DNA of 56,642 nt, taken from positions 1 through 56,642 of the forward strand of contig NZ_JADYVX010000046.1 of the NCBI RefSeq assembly GCF_020194175.1, written 5' to 3'. Below the pieces are notes generated by a model. It saw only the letters and a list, made by a program, of their open reading frames with translations. It did not search any database and was not told the origin of the DNA. A program made the translations under genes and the position numbers. Source of the stretch: Bradyrhizobium sp. BRP22 (GTDB taxonomy: Bacteria > Pseudomonadota > Alphaproteobacteria > Rhizobiales > Xanthobacteraceae). How positions within the stretch are numbered: the first letter of the stretch is position 1; every line of letters starts with the position of its first letter. Shown piece by piece: positions 24,624 to 32,727 of the stretch.

Positions 24624-25796
24624 ATGCGTGAAGCCGTTATCGTTTCCTATGCGCGCACGGGGCTGGCGAAGTCCGCCCGCGGTGGATTCAACATCACTCC
24701 GCCGATGTCGCTGGCGGCGCACGCCATCAAGCATGCCGTCGAGCGCGCCGGCGTCGACAAGGACTATGTCGAGGACTGCTATCTCGGCAATTGCGCCCAT
24801 GGCGCGCCCAATATCGGCCGCCAGGCCGCGCTGCTTGCCGGCCTGCCGAAGTCGACCGCCGGCGTCTCCGTGAACCGCTTCTGCTCCTCGGGCCTGCAGA
24901 CCATCGCGATGGCCGCCAACTCGATCCGTTCCGACGGCGCCGAATGCATCGTCGCCGGCGGCGTCGAGAGTATCTCGATTCCAGGCGGCGGCACGCCGAA
25001 GGAGTCGGTGGATCCCGAGCTGCTCAAGACCGCGCCCGACATCTTCATGGCGATGATCGATACCGCCGACATCGTCGCCGACCGCTACAAGATCAGCCGC
25101 GAATACCAGGACGAGTTCTCGCTGGAGTCGCAGCGCCGCATGGCCGCCGCGCAGCAGGCCAATAAGTTCAAGGACGAGATCGTCCCGATGAAGACCCAGA
25201 TGAAAGTGGTCGACAAGGTGACGAAGGAAGAGAGCATCAAGGACTATGTCGTCGATCGCGACGAGTGCAATCGTCCCGATACCACGATCGAGGGCCTCGC
25301 GAAGCTCGAGCCGGTGAAGGGGCCGGGCAAGTACATCACCGCCGGCAATGCCAGCCAGCTCTCCGACGGCGCCGCGGCCGTGGTGCTGATGGAAGCCAAG
25401 GACGCCGAGAAGCGCGGCCTGGAGCCGCTGGGCCGCTTCGTCGCCTGGGCGACCGCCGGCTGCGAGCCTGACGAGATGGGCATCGGTCCGGTCTTTGCGG
25501 TGCCGAAGCTCCTGAAGCGGCATGGCCTCAAGATCGACGACATCGACCTCTGGGAGCTCAACGAAGCCTTCGCCAGCCAGTGCCTGTACTGCCGCGATCA
25601 GCTCGGCATCGATCCCGAGAAGTACAACGTCAACGGCGGTTCGATCGCGATCGGTCACCCCTTCGGCATGACCGGCGCGCGCCTCACTGGCCACCTCCTG
25701 CAGGAAGGTCGCCGTCGCAAGGCCAAGTGGGGCGTGGTGACGATGTGCATCGGCGGCGGCCAGGGCGGCGCCGGGCTGTTCGAGATCTATAGCTGA
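24624..25796 (+). CDS. Acetyl-CoA acetyltransferase (thiolase family)
   Basis: 390 residues. Degradative or biosynthetic thiolase that splits or joins acyl-CoA. The nucleophile is C87 in NRFCSSGLQT, the catalytic histidine is in GHPFGMTGAR, and the second cysteine is in CIGGGQGGAG near the C-terminus. NEAFASQ supplies the asparagine of the oxyanion hole. The pattern (NCAHGAPNIGRQAALLAGLP, long loop 190-260) is closer to FadA/PcaF-like thiolases than to PhaA. A terminator follows directly, so it is probably monocistronic. The exact pathway is not known. Confidence 0.9.
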   Translation: MREAVIVSYARTGLAKSARGGFNITPPMSLAAHAIKHAVERAGVDKDYVEDCYLGNCAHGAPNIGRQAALLAGLPKSTAGVSVNRFCSSGLQTIAMAANSIRSDGAECIVAGGVESISIPGGGTPKESVDPELLKTAPDIFMAMIDTADIVADRYKISREYQDEFSLESQRRMAAAQQANKFKDEIVPMKTQMKVVDKVTKEESIKDYVVDRDECNRPDTTIEGLAKLEPVKGPGKYITAGNASQLSDGAAAVVLMEAKDAEKRGLEPLGRFVAWATAGCEPDEMGIGPVFAVPKLLKRHGLKIDDIDLWELNEAFASQCLYCRDQLGIDPEKYNVNGGSIAIGHPFGMTGARLTGHLLQEGRRRKAKWGVVTMCIGGGQGGAGLFEIYS

Positions 25797-25824
25797 ACCT
25801 TCTCGGCTGAACGTCACATGAACG

Positions 25825-25857
25825 AAGCACGGCGCTCCCAGCGCCGTGCTTTTTTTG
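25825..25857 (+). terminator. Rho-independent terminator of the thiolase gene
   Basis: An 11-bp perfect stem (AAGCACGGCGC, loop TCCCA, GCGCCGTGCTT) that runs into a T tract, starting about 30 bp past the stop codon. Confidence 0.92.
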
Positions 25858-25870
25858 CCTCCCCTCCGCT

Positions 25871-25976
25871 GTCGTCGTCCGCGAAGGCGGACGATCCAGT
25901 ATTCCAGAGACGGCAGCGTTTTGCTGAGAGGCTGCGGCGTATTGGATGCCCCGCCTGCGCGGGGCATGACGACGGT
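25871..25976. repeat. Family C repeat
   Basis: GTCGTCGTCCGC...GGCGGACGATCCAGTATTCCAGA, ending ATTGGATGCCCCGCCTGCGCGGGGCATGACGACGG. Paired short arms at both ends. A related copy lies at 27831. Confidence 0.75.
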
Positions 25977-26141
25977 GGATGTGTCTGCGCAATCCGATAC
26001 CGCAGGTTCGCTGTTGCCACCTTCATCGCTCCGCAATCGAACCCGTTCTTTTCTCGCTGCGTCTCACCACCGATGGGGGTGTGACATCAGCCATTGTGCC
26101 CGACAGGGTGGAGTTTGCGCGCAATGCAGGAAAGGGATCCG

Positions 26142-27815
26142 ATGCGTTTGATTGCCAATTGTCTTGTCACCACCAGCCTGGTGCTGGTCACCGCGCTTGC
26201 CGCTTTGCCGGCGCGTGCGGCTGACGTCGATGCCTCATCGACGGTGGATGCGGTGACCGTCTATCCCGATGGTGCGAGCGTCACCCGCCTCATCACGCTC
26301 GATCTGCCGTCCGGCGACAGCACGCTGGTCGCCAAGGATTTCCCGCTGTCGCTCGATCCATCCTCGCTGCGTGTCGAGGGCGAGGCGGGCGCCAGGCTCA
26401 CGATCGGCGCGATCGACGCGCGGCCGCCGCGTGCGGCGCCGCCGGTCAATCTGCCCGAGCTCGACAAACGCATCGAGGCGCTGAAGGACGAGCGCGCCAA
26501 TCTGCAAGGGGCGATCGATGCCGCCAAGGCGCGCCGCCAGTTCGCCGCGCGTTTTGCGGAGGCTGCTCCGGTCGGCATCGGTGACAAGGGCGAGGCGCGG
26601 CCGCTGTCCGAATGGCGCGCCGCCTTCGCCGGGGTTTCCGAGGAGATCGCGATCGCCGATACCACGGTCCGCGAGGCCGAGCGCAAGCAGCGCGACATCG
26701 ACCGCGAGATCGCGCGGCTGGAATCCGACCGCGCGGCCAAGCCGCCGAGCAGGCTCGAGGTTCGCATTGATCTTGCCGCCGCGGCCGCGACGACAGCCAC
26801 CCTGCGCGTCACCTATTCGGTGCGCAATGCGCGCTGGACGCCGATCTACGACGCGCGGCTCGATACCGGCGCCAAAGATCGAAAACCCTCGCTCGAACTG
26901 GTGCGCCGTGCCGAGATCACGCAGTCGACCGGCGAGGACTGGTCGAATGTCGCGCTCGGCGTCTCCACGGTGCGCATTGCCCGCGGCGGCAGCGCGCCGG
27001 AGCTGAATTCGCTGCTTGTGCAGTATCCGCCCCCGCCGCGTCCGCTGCCGATGCCGGGCGCTGTGTCGGAGTTGGCGCGGCCCGCACCCGCACTGCGTTC
27101 GGCACCGGCTGCAAAGGCCGCCGACGCGTTCGATCAGCGTGAGCGCGCCGACGAGCAGCAGGCGGTGGCCGAGATCGGCGACTTCCAGGCCACCTTCAAG
27201 ATTCCCGGTCGCGTCAGCCTCGGTGCCAGCGAAGGTGCGAAGAGCTTGCGCATCACCAGCAGTGTGATCGCACCCGAACTGACAATCCGCTCGGCGCCAG
27301 TGCTCGACCCGACGGCGTTCCTTGAGGCGAGCTTCAAGCAAGCCGAGGACGCGCCGCTGCTACCCGGCCGCGTCGCGATCTATCGCGACGGCACGTTCGT
27401 CGGCCGGGGCAAGATCGCCTCCGCCGGCAAGGACGAAATCGTGCGGCTCGGCTTCGGCGCCGACGACAAGATCAAGATCGAGCGCTCGGTGGTCAGGCGT
27501 AACGAAGGCTCGGCCGGCCTGATCGTGACGACGTCGAAGACCGACGAACGCTCGTTCAAGACCAGCGTGCGCAATGGCCATGATTTCCCGATCCGTGTCG
27601 CAATCGAGGATCAGCTCCCGGTCAGCGAGAACGAGGAGATCGTCGTCGAGATGCTGCCGCAGACCACGGCGCCGACCGCGACCAATCTGCGCGACAGGCG
27701 CGGCGTGCTGCAATGGACGTTCGATGCGAAACCTGGCGAGCTCAAGGACATCAACTTCGCCTGGCGCATCCGCTGGCCCAAGGACAAGGGCGTCGTGATG
27801 ACGCCGGCGGGGTGA
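26142..27815 (+). CDS. Secreted DUF4140/DUF4139 (mucoidy inhibitor A-like) protein
   Basis: 557 residues. Signal peptide (MRLIANCLV to PARA, about residues 1-26), then the DUF4140 start VDAVTVYPDGASVTRLITLDLPSGDS. A coiled-coil pair follows (LDKRIEALKDERANLQGAID; later REAERKQRDIDREIARLESD). The DUF4139 region begins near LRVTYSVRNARWTPIYDARLDT and ends in LQWTFDAKPGELKDINFAWRIRWPKD, the usual close of the family. AGGAAAGG stands before the ATG at 26142. The family is found in the periplasm or cell surface; the mucoidy-inhibitor name comes from one fungal-type member and does not establish a function here. Confidence 0.82.
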   Translation: MRLIANCLVTTSLVLVTALAALPARAADVDASSTVDAVTVYPDGASVTRLITLDLPSGDSTLVAKDFPLSLDPSSLRVEGEAGARLTIGAIDARPPRAAPPVNLPELDKRIEALKDERANLQGAIDAAKARRQFAARFAEAAPVGIGDKGEARPLSEWRAAFAGVSEEIAIADTTVREAERKQRDIDREIARLESDRAAKPPSRLEVRIDLAAAAATTATLRVTYSVRNARWTPIYDARLDTGAKDRKPSLELVRRAEITQSTGEDWSNVALGVSTVRIARGGSAPELNSLLVQYPPPPRPLPMPGAVSELARPAPALRSAPAAKAADAFDQRERADEQQAVAEIGDFQATFKIPGRVSLGASEGAKSLRITSSVIAPELTIRSAPVLDPTAFLEASFKQAEDAPLLPGRVAIYRDGTFVGRGKIASAGKDEIVRLGFGADDKIKIERSVVRRNEGSAGLIVTTSKTDERSFKTSVRNGHDFPIRVAIEDQLPVSENEEIVVEMLPQTTAPTATNLRDRRGVLQWTFDAKPGELKDINFAWRIRWPKDKGVVMTPAG

Positions 27816-27830
27816 AGGCCGCAATTCCGC

Positions 27831-27938
27831 CGTCATGCCCCGCGCAGGCGGGGCATCCAGTAAGCCGCGGGCGGCGGTTGTCTTGCACAACGACAGCGGC
27901 GGGATACTGGATCGCCCGGCCAAGCCGGGCGATGACGG
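27831..27938. repeat. Family C repeat between convergent genes
   Basis: CGTCATGCCCCGCGCAGGCGGGGCATCCAGTA opens and TACTGGATCGCCCGGCCAAGCCGGGCGATGACGG closes, so the whole unit can fold into two linked hairpins. It lies between the convergent DUF4139 and phytase-like genes and may end both transcripts. Confidence 0.8.
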
Positions 27939-27949
27939 CGAGGAGACAG

Positions 27950-29305
27950 TTACTTCGCCTTCAGGAAGTCAGCGACTTCCAGCAGCACGAACTCGTTGTC
28001 GTCGGCCTTGTTGGGGTCGCGGCTCGAGGAGAACGGCAGGTTGTTGTCGTTGCCGACGATGATGTGGGTGTCGTCAACCTTGTCGACGTTCTCGATGGTG
28101 AAGAACGGGAAGGTCAGCACGCCGTCATTCAGCGGCTTCTTCGCCTTCTTGTCGGGATCGCGGATCTTCATCAGGTCAATATAGGCGACCTTGCGCACGG
28201 GCTTGCCGACATTGGCGTCGGAGAGCTCGATCTTGTAGACGCGCTTGAACTTGGCCAGATCCGGGAAGCAGTTCTCGCCGCGCTGTCCCTGCGGGCAGGC
28301 CTTGTCCGCGGTGCCTTCGCCATTGTCGCGCTCGATGATCAGGCCGGCGGTGCCGTCGATCATGTTGAAGTCGCCGATGGCGTTGCCGTTCTGCTCGAAC
28401 ACATATTGCCAGTAGCGGCCGGTGAACTTCTCGTTCGCGACGTCGAATTCGAGGATGCGCGAGGCTTCCTTGCCGTCGACCTTCTCCCAGTCCTTCTTCT
28501 CGGCGTCCCATAGCGGACCCTCGAGCAGGCCATACAGGAACTTGCCGTCCTTCGAGGACGCAAAGCCCTCATAGCCCTTGGAGCGGCGCAGGTTGACGGT
28601 GGTGTAGCTCGCGCCCGGCGCGCCCGGCGACTGCACCGACCAGTGATCGGGCGAGCGCACCGGCTTGCCGTCGGCGACGCTGTCGAACACCGCCAGCACC
28701 TTGCCGGTCTTGTCGGCCTTGATCACGTAGGGCCCGAACTCGTCGCCGATCCAGAAGGTATCGCCGACGATCTGGAAGCCTTCGGTGTCGAAATCGGCGC
28801 CGGTGAGATAGCGCTTCGCAGTGTCCTCATGCACGATGCGGAACGGCACCTTCTTGTCGGGATCGTGCAGGAAGATCGTCTCCTGACGTTCGATCTTGCC
28901 GCTCGCCCAGTCGATCTTGTGCCGGTTCAGGTACAGCATCGAATCGGCCGAGTTGTAGCGTGAGCCCATGCCGTTGTCGGTGAGCACCCAGAACGTGCCG
29001 TCCGCCATCACCTTGACGCCGGAATGGCCCTGCAGCGGCTGGCCCTTGAACGGCAGCGAGACGCCGGTCGGCCGCTCGTAGGACTTGCCCATCACGGTGC
29101 CGGCGGCGTCGACGCGGCGGCCGGTGGTGTATTTGCCGGAGGTCTTGAGATCGTTCGGTGCATCGGCGGGCGCCTCGATGAAGCTTTCGGCCGGAAGCAC
29201 GGCGTGGCCCTTGAGGGTCGCCGGATATTCGCCTTCGCCTTGCGCGAACGCGGCTCCCGAGAGCAGCACGATCGACGCGACGGAGCAGAGCAGTGATTTG
29301 CGCAT
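27950..29305 (-). CDS. Secreted esterase-like phytase family protein (PF13449 type)
   Basis: 451 residues. Signal peptide MRKSLLCSVASIVLLSGAAFA, then a beta-propeller-like body. Motifs FKGQPLQGHSGVKVMADGTFWVLTDNGMGSRYNS, DTEGFQIVGDTFWIGDEFGPYVIKADKTG and GYEGFASSKDGKFLYGLLEGPL match the 'esterase-like activity of phytase' family. It is exported to the periplasm; the substrate is unknown and phytase activity is only a family label. GGGGAG stands 7 nt before the ATG. It stands alone between the DUF4139 gene and the heme island, on the same strand as hmuV. Confidence 0.8.
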   Translation of the reverse strand: MRKSLLCSVASIVLLSGAAFAQGEGEYPATLKGHAVLPAESFIEAPADAPNDLKTSGKYTTGRRVDAAGTVMGKSYERPTGVSLPFKGQPLQGHSGVKVMADGTFWVLTDNGMGSRYNSADSMLYLNRHKIDWASGKIERQETIFLHDPDKKVPFRIVHEDTAKRYLTGADFDTEGFQIVGDTFWIGDEFGPYVIKADKTGKVLAVFDSVADGKPVRSPDHWSVQSPGAPGASYTTVNLRRSKGYEGFASSKDGKFLYGLLEGPLWDAEKKDWEKVDGKEASRILEFDVANEKFTGRYWQYVFEQNGNAIGDFNMIDGTAGLIIERDNGEGTADKACPQGQRGENCFPDLAKFKRVYKIELSDANVGKPVRKVAYIDLMKIRDPDKKAKKPLNDGVLTFPFFTIENVDKVDDTHIIVGNDNNLPFSSSRDPNKADDNEFVLLEVADFLKAK

Positions 29306-29412
29306 GTTGATCTCCCCTGAAGATAAACGCCGCGGAGTTCTGGGAGGCGCGTGTTACATGGCGCTGACAGTTTCGTGACGGTGGGCGATTGGCGCTGGAT
29401 ATGCCTGCGACG

Positions 29413-30207
29413 TTACGTCACCGGTCGCATCGTCTGCGGCAGCAGGAAAGGAATGCCGCCGTCGGTATAGGCTATCGCAGCATCGACCTCGAAGATGGTG
29501 CGGATCATCTCGGCGGTCATCGCTTCGCTGCGGCCGCCGTCGACGGCGAGCCGGCCGCGATGCAGGAGAACGAGCCGATCGGCAAAGCGCACCGCGAGGT
29601 TGAGGTCGTGCAGGATCGCGATCACGGCGGTGCCGTTCTGCGCACGCCGGCGCGCGGTCTCGACCAGATCGATCTGGTGGCGGAGGTCGAGGCTCGAAGT
29701 CGGCTCGTCCAGCAGCAACAGGCCGGGGCCGTTGAGCGCTTCGCCGCAGGCGAGCTGCACCAGCACGCGGGCGAAATGCGCGCGCTGCTGTTCGCCGCCG
29801 GACAACGTCGGCAATTGCCGATGGCGGAAACCCCTCAGTCCGACTTCGTCCAGCGCGGACTCGACCAGCGGTGCCGCCGTCGCGCGCGAACTGTCGCCCG
29901 CGCCCATGTAGACGATTTCCTCCACCGTGAACGGGAAGGTGACGTTGACGTGCTGCGACAGCATGGCGCGATGCCGCGCCAGTTCGCGCGGCGGATAGGC
30001 GCGGAGCGCGCGCTGCTTCAGTTCGACGGTGCCGCGCGTCGGCGTGATGTCGCCGGACAGCATGCGCAAGAGCGTCGACTTGCCGGCGCCGTTCGGCCCG
30101 ACGACCGCGATCATCTCGCCCGGATTGACGCTGATATCGACGGCATCGACCAGCGTGGCGCCGCCGATCACCACCGAGACCGATCTCGCCTGCAGCACCG
30201 GTGTCAT
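29413..30207 (-). CDS. hmuV: Heme ABC transporter ATPase
   Basis: 264 residues. Cytosolic ATPase that powers heme import through HmuU. The Walker A is GPNGAGKST (residues 37-45), the signature LSGGEQQRAHFARV, the Walker B LLLLDEPTSSLD and the H-loop ILHDLNLA. The ATG at 30207 overlaps the hmuU stop by 4 bp (ATGA), so the two are translationally coupled; the frame open to 30588 is shadow of hmuU. Last gene of the minus-strand arm of the heme island. Confidence 0.94.
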   Translation of the reverse strand: MTPVLQARSVSVVIGGATLVDAVDISVNPGEMIAVVGPNGAGKSTLLRMLSGDITPTRGTVELKQRALRAYPPRELARHRAMLSQHVNVTFPFTVEEIVYMGAGDSSRATAAPLVESALDEVGLRGFRHRQLPTLSGGEQQRAHFARVLVQLACGEALNGPGLLLLDEPTSSLDLRHQIDLVETARRRAQNGTAVIAILHDLNLAVRFADRLVLLHRGRLAVDGGRSEAMTAEMIRTIFEVDAAIAYTDGGIPFLLPQTMRPVT

Positions 30208-31307
30208 AGCGAAACCAGGCTGCGCTGCCGCAGCAGGATGGCGAGGAAGAACGGCGCGCCTACCGCTGCCGTCAGGATGCCGATCGGCATTTCCGCGGGC
30301 GCCACGATCGTGCGCGCCATCGTGTCGGCGCCGACCAGGAGCACAGCGCCCAGCAGCACGGACGCCGGCAGCAGCAGCCGGTGCGCCGGCCCGATCACGA
30401 GCCGCAACAGATGCGGCACCACGATGCCGACAAAGCCGACGACGCCGCACACGGAGACCGCGACGCCGGTCATGGCCGAAACCAGGATGATGGAGATCCG
30501 CTTCAATCGCTCGACGTCGACGCCGCTGTGAAACGCCTCGGCCTCGCCGAGCACCAGCACATCGAGCCCGCGCGCGATCGACAGGCATGCGACCAGCGCA
30601 ACGGCGAGCACCGGCGCGAGCGTGGCAATCTTGCTCCAGGTCGCGCCGCTCATCGAGCCCAGCATCCAGAACGTAATGTCGCGGAGCTGGCGGTCATCGG
30701 CGATGAACACCAGAAGCCCGATGCCGGCATTCGCAATTGCTGCGATCGCAATTCCTGCCAGCAGGAAGATCGCAATCGACGTCCGCCCGGCGCGGCTCGC
30801 GATGCTGTAGAGGATGATGGTCGTCACCAGCGAGCCGGCGAACGCCGCCAGCGGCAGCAATTGGTGCTGCATGAAGCGAACGCTCTCGCCGATGCGGCTG
30901 TCGGTGAAGACGATCGCGGCGGCGGCTGCAAAGGCGCCGCCGCTGGAGACGCCGACCAGCGCGGGGTCGGCGAGGGGATTGCGGAACAAGCCCTGCATGA
31001 TCGCGCCAGACGCCGCCAACAGGCCGCCGACCATCGCGGCGGCGACGATCCGCGGAATCCGGATCGACCACAGCACGAGCTGGTCGCGCGCAATCAGCGG
31101 GCTCGTCGCGCCATCGCTCCACAGGAGGCCGAGCGCGGCAGGAAGGCGGGCGAGGGGGATGCCGGCGGCACCCAATGTCACTGCAATGAGCGCGGTGACG
31201 ACGAGAGCGGCGCAAAGGCAGAGCAGCGTCAGCGATGCCGACGGGCGCAGCGAGCGCTTGCCGTGACGATCGGAAGTCCCGCCACGCGCGTCCGCCAAGG
31301 CGCTCAT
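30204..31307 (-). CDS. hmuU: Heme ABC transporter permease
   Basis: 367 residues, an inner membrane permease of the FecCD/BtuC family with about ten helices. Diagnostic stretches are IPRIVAAAMVGGLLAASGAIMQGLFRNPLADPALVGVSSGG and, later, GVVGFVGIVVPHLLRLVIGPAHRLLLPAS. It starts with ATG at 31307, overlapping the hmuT stop (ATGA); a TTG three codons upstream is less likely. The N-terminal ~28 residues are polar. Forms the channel that receives heme from HmuT. Confidence 0.94.
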   Translation of the reverse strand: MSALADARGGTSDRHGKRSLRPSASLTLLCLCAALVVTALIAVTLGAAGIPLARLPAALGLLWSDGATSPLIARDQLVLWSIRIPRIVAAAMVGGLLAASGAIMQGLFRNPLADPALVGVSSGGAFAAAAAIVFTDSRIGESVRFMQHQLLPLAAFAGSLVTTIILYSIASRAGRTSIAIFLLAGIAIAAIANAGIGLLVFIADDRQLRDITFWMLGSMSGATWSKIATLAPVLAVALVACLSIARGLDVLVLGEAEAFHSGVDVERLKRISIILVSAMTGVAVSVCGVVGFVGIVVPHLLRLVIGPAHRLLLPASVLLGAVLLVGADTMARTIVAPAEMPIGILTAAVGAPFFLAILLRQRSLVSL

Positions 31308-32254
31308 TGCCGGCAATTCGCCGTCAGCGCCGCGGGCACGAATTTCTCCGCTTGCGGCGCCAGCGCCGGATAGAGCTTCGTCGAGAGGTCGCGCGCTGCG
31401 GCCGCGGTGCGCGGCCCGAAGCCGAGCAGATAAAGCCCTTCCATCGAGATGAAGCTCTTGTTCGCCGCAACCGGCGTCAGCGCGAAGGCCGGATGCAGGT
31501 AGATCGCTTCGGCCTCCAGCGAATCCTTGCCGCGCTGGATCGACAGCACGACGTCGGGCTTGGCGGCGACGATCGCCTCGTCGCTGATGATCTTGTAGCC
31601 GTCATAGCCTTCGACCGCATTGATGCCGCCGGCGAGCTGGATGATCTCGTTCGCCGCGGTCTTCTGGCCCGCCGCCATGGCGCGGCCGTTGAGCAGGGAC
31701 ATCACGAACATCACCCGCACCGGCTTCGTCACCTTGGCGCGCAATTCGCGCAGTTGCGCGAGGTCATGCGCGACGGCGGTGGACAGGCATTCGGCGCGCG
31801 GATCGGCATCCATGGCGTGGCCGACCAGCTTGATCTTGTCGAGCAATCCCTGCTCGGAGAATGTCTCGGGCACCAGCACCAGCGGCACCTTGGCGGCTTC
31901 CAGCACGTCCATGGTCTCCTTTGGCCCCGAGCCCTGCACCGCCAGCACCAGCGAGGGGTTGAGTCCGAGCACACCTTCGGGCGAGAGCTGACGCATATAG
32001 CCGACATTGGGTTTGTCGCGCAGCGCGGCGGCCGGATAGAGGCTGGTGGCATCGACGCCGGCAACGCGGTCCTCGAAGCCGAGCGCATAGAGGATTTCGG
32101 TGATCGCCCCGCCGATCGAGACGATCCGCGAAGGATTGTCGATGATGACGTCGCGGTCGCGCGCATCGTGGACGGTGGTGCTCGCGGCAGGTGCCGTCTC
32201 GATAGGCAGGAGGCTGGCGATCAGCAGGACTGCGAGCGTGCGACAAATTGCCAT
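31304..32254 (-). CDS. hmuT: Periplasmic heme-binding protein
   Basis: 316 residues. Signal peptide (MAICRTLAVLLIASLLPIETAPA) and a class III binding-protein body of the BtuF type: RIVSIGGAITEILYALGFEDRVAGVDATSLYP at the start, then NPSLVLAVQGSGPKETMDVLEAAKVPLV, and the end GLYLLGFGPRTAAAARDLSTKLYP. Binds heme in the periplasm and hands it to HmuU. The ATG at 32254 lies 7 bp after the hemP stop. Confidence 0.92.
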   Translation of the reverse strand: MAICRTLAVLLIASLLPIETAPAASTTVHDARDRDVIIDNPSRIVSIGGAITEILYALGFEDRVAGVDATSLYPAAALRDKPNVGYMRQLSPEGVLGLNPSLVLAVQGSGPKETMDVLEAAKVPLVLVPETFSEQGLLDKIKLVGHAMDADPRAECLSTAVAHDLAQLRELRAKVTKPVRVMFVMSLLNGRAMAAGQKTAANEIIQLAGGINAVEGYDGYKIISDEAIVAAKPDVVLSIQRGKDSLEAEAIYLHPAFALTPVAANKSFISMEGLYLLGFGPRTAAAARDLSTKLYPALAPQAEKFVPAALTANCRQ

Positions 32255-32261
32255 CAAGGGA

Positions 32262-32468
32262 TCACTTGGTCAGGATCAGCTTGTTCTGCGAGGTCAGCCG
32301 CAGCCGGTAGATCTCTTCGCCATGCGCGATCATGATCTCCCGCTCGCTCTGGAACAGATCGCGGCTGTCGATCCGGTTGCCGGTCATAGAGAGGCTTCTC
32401 ACGGCAGGCGAGGCACTTCCCGCGCGCCCTCCGGCGCCTTCGATACTGTCTCCGGAAGTTGCCGCCAT
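32262..32468 (-). CDS. hemP: HemP/HmuP hemin uptake regulator
   Basis: 68 residues from the ATG at 32468; a shorter form from 32387 is possible, and the ribosome binding site of the longer one (AGAGGA) is very close to the start. The C-terminal core SEREIMIAHGEEIYRLRLTSQNKLILTK is the complete HemP domain. In Bradyrhizobium the HemP protein HmuP is known as a co-activator that helps Irr switch on heme genes; by analogy this one may act on the adjoining hmuR promoter. First gene of the hmuTUV arm. Confidence 0.88.
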   Translation of the reverse strand: MAATSGDSIEGAGGRAGSASPAVRSLSMTGNRIDSRDLFQSEREIMIAHGEEIYRLRLTSQNKLILTK

Positions 32469-32541
32469 ATCCTCTTTGCTGCGCCCCGAACGTTTTCTGA
32501 TGGCTGTTTGTATAGTTGGCCCATGCTGCAATCCAATCGCC

Positions 32542-32605
32542 GCAGTTTACAATCGATATAAACTGCTTCGTGCCGTTATTGACCACTTTGTTACCGCAAC
32601 GTAAC
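32542..32605. promoter_or_regulatory. Candidate operators between hemP and hmuR
   Basis: Palindrome 1: GCAGTTTA (32542-32549), 9-nt spacer, TAAACTGC (32559-32566), a perfect 8-bp inverted repeat. Palindrome 2: GTTAC (32590-32594), 6 nt, GTAAC (32601-32605). Both lie in the 260-bp divergent promoter region. Their place suggests iron- or heme-dependent control by Irr or HmuP, but neither matches the Irr box TTTAGAA...TTCTAAA closely. Confidence 0.45.
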
Positions 32606-32727
32606 GAAGATGAACGTGATGCGGGCGGGGGCCCGCGCTGTGTATTTTGGTAGCCAGCAAGCCGCTCGCATCATTTGGTGAGCGCACGCCAGCCAGACCC
32701 AAAAGCAGATCTTTGGATTGGGGCAGT

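Noticed and set aside
32542..32566. Canonical Irr box (ICE)
   Set aside because: Only the outer TTTA...TAAA letters agree. It is reported as an unnamed palindrome instead.
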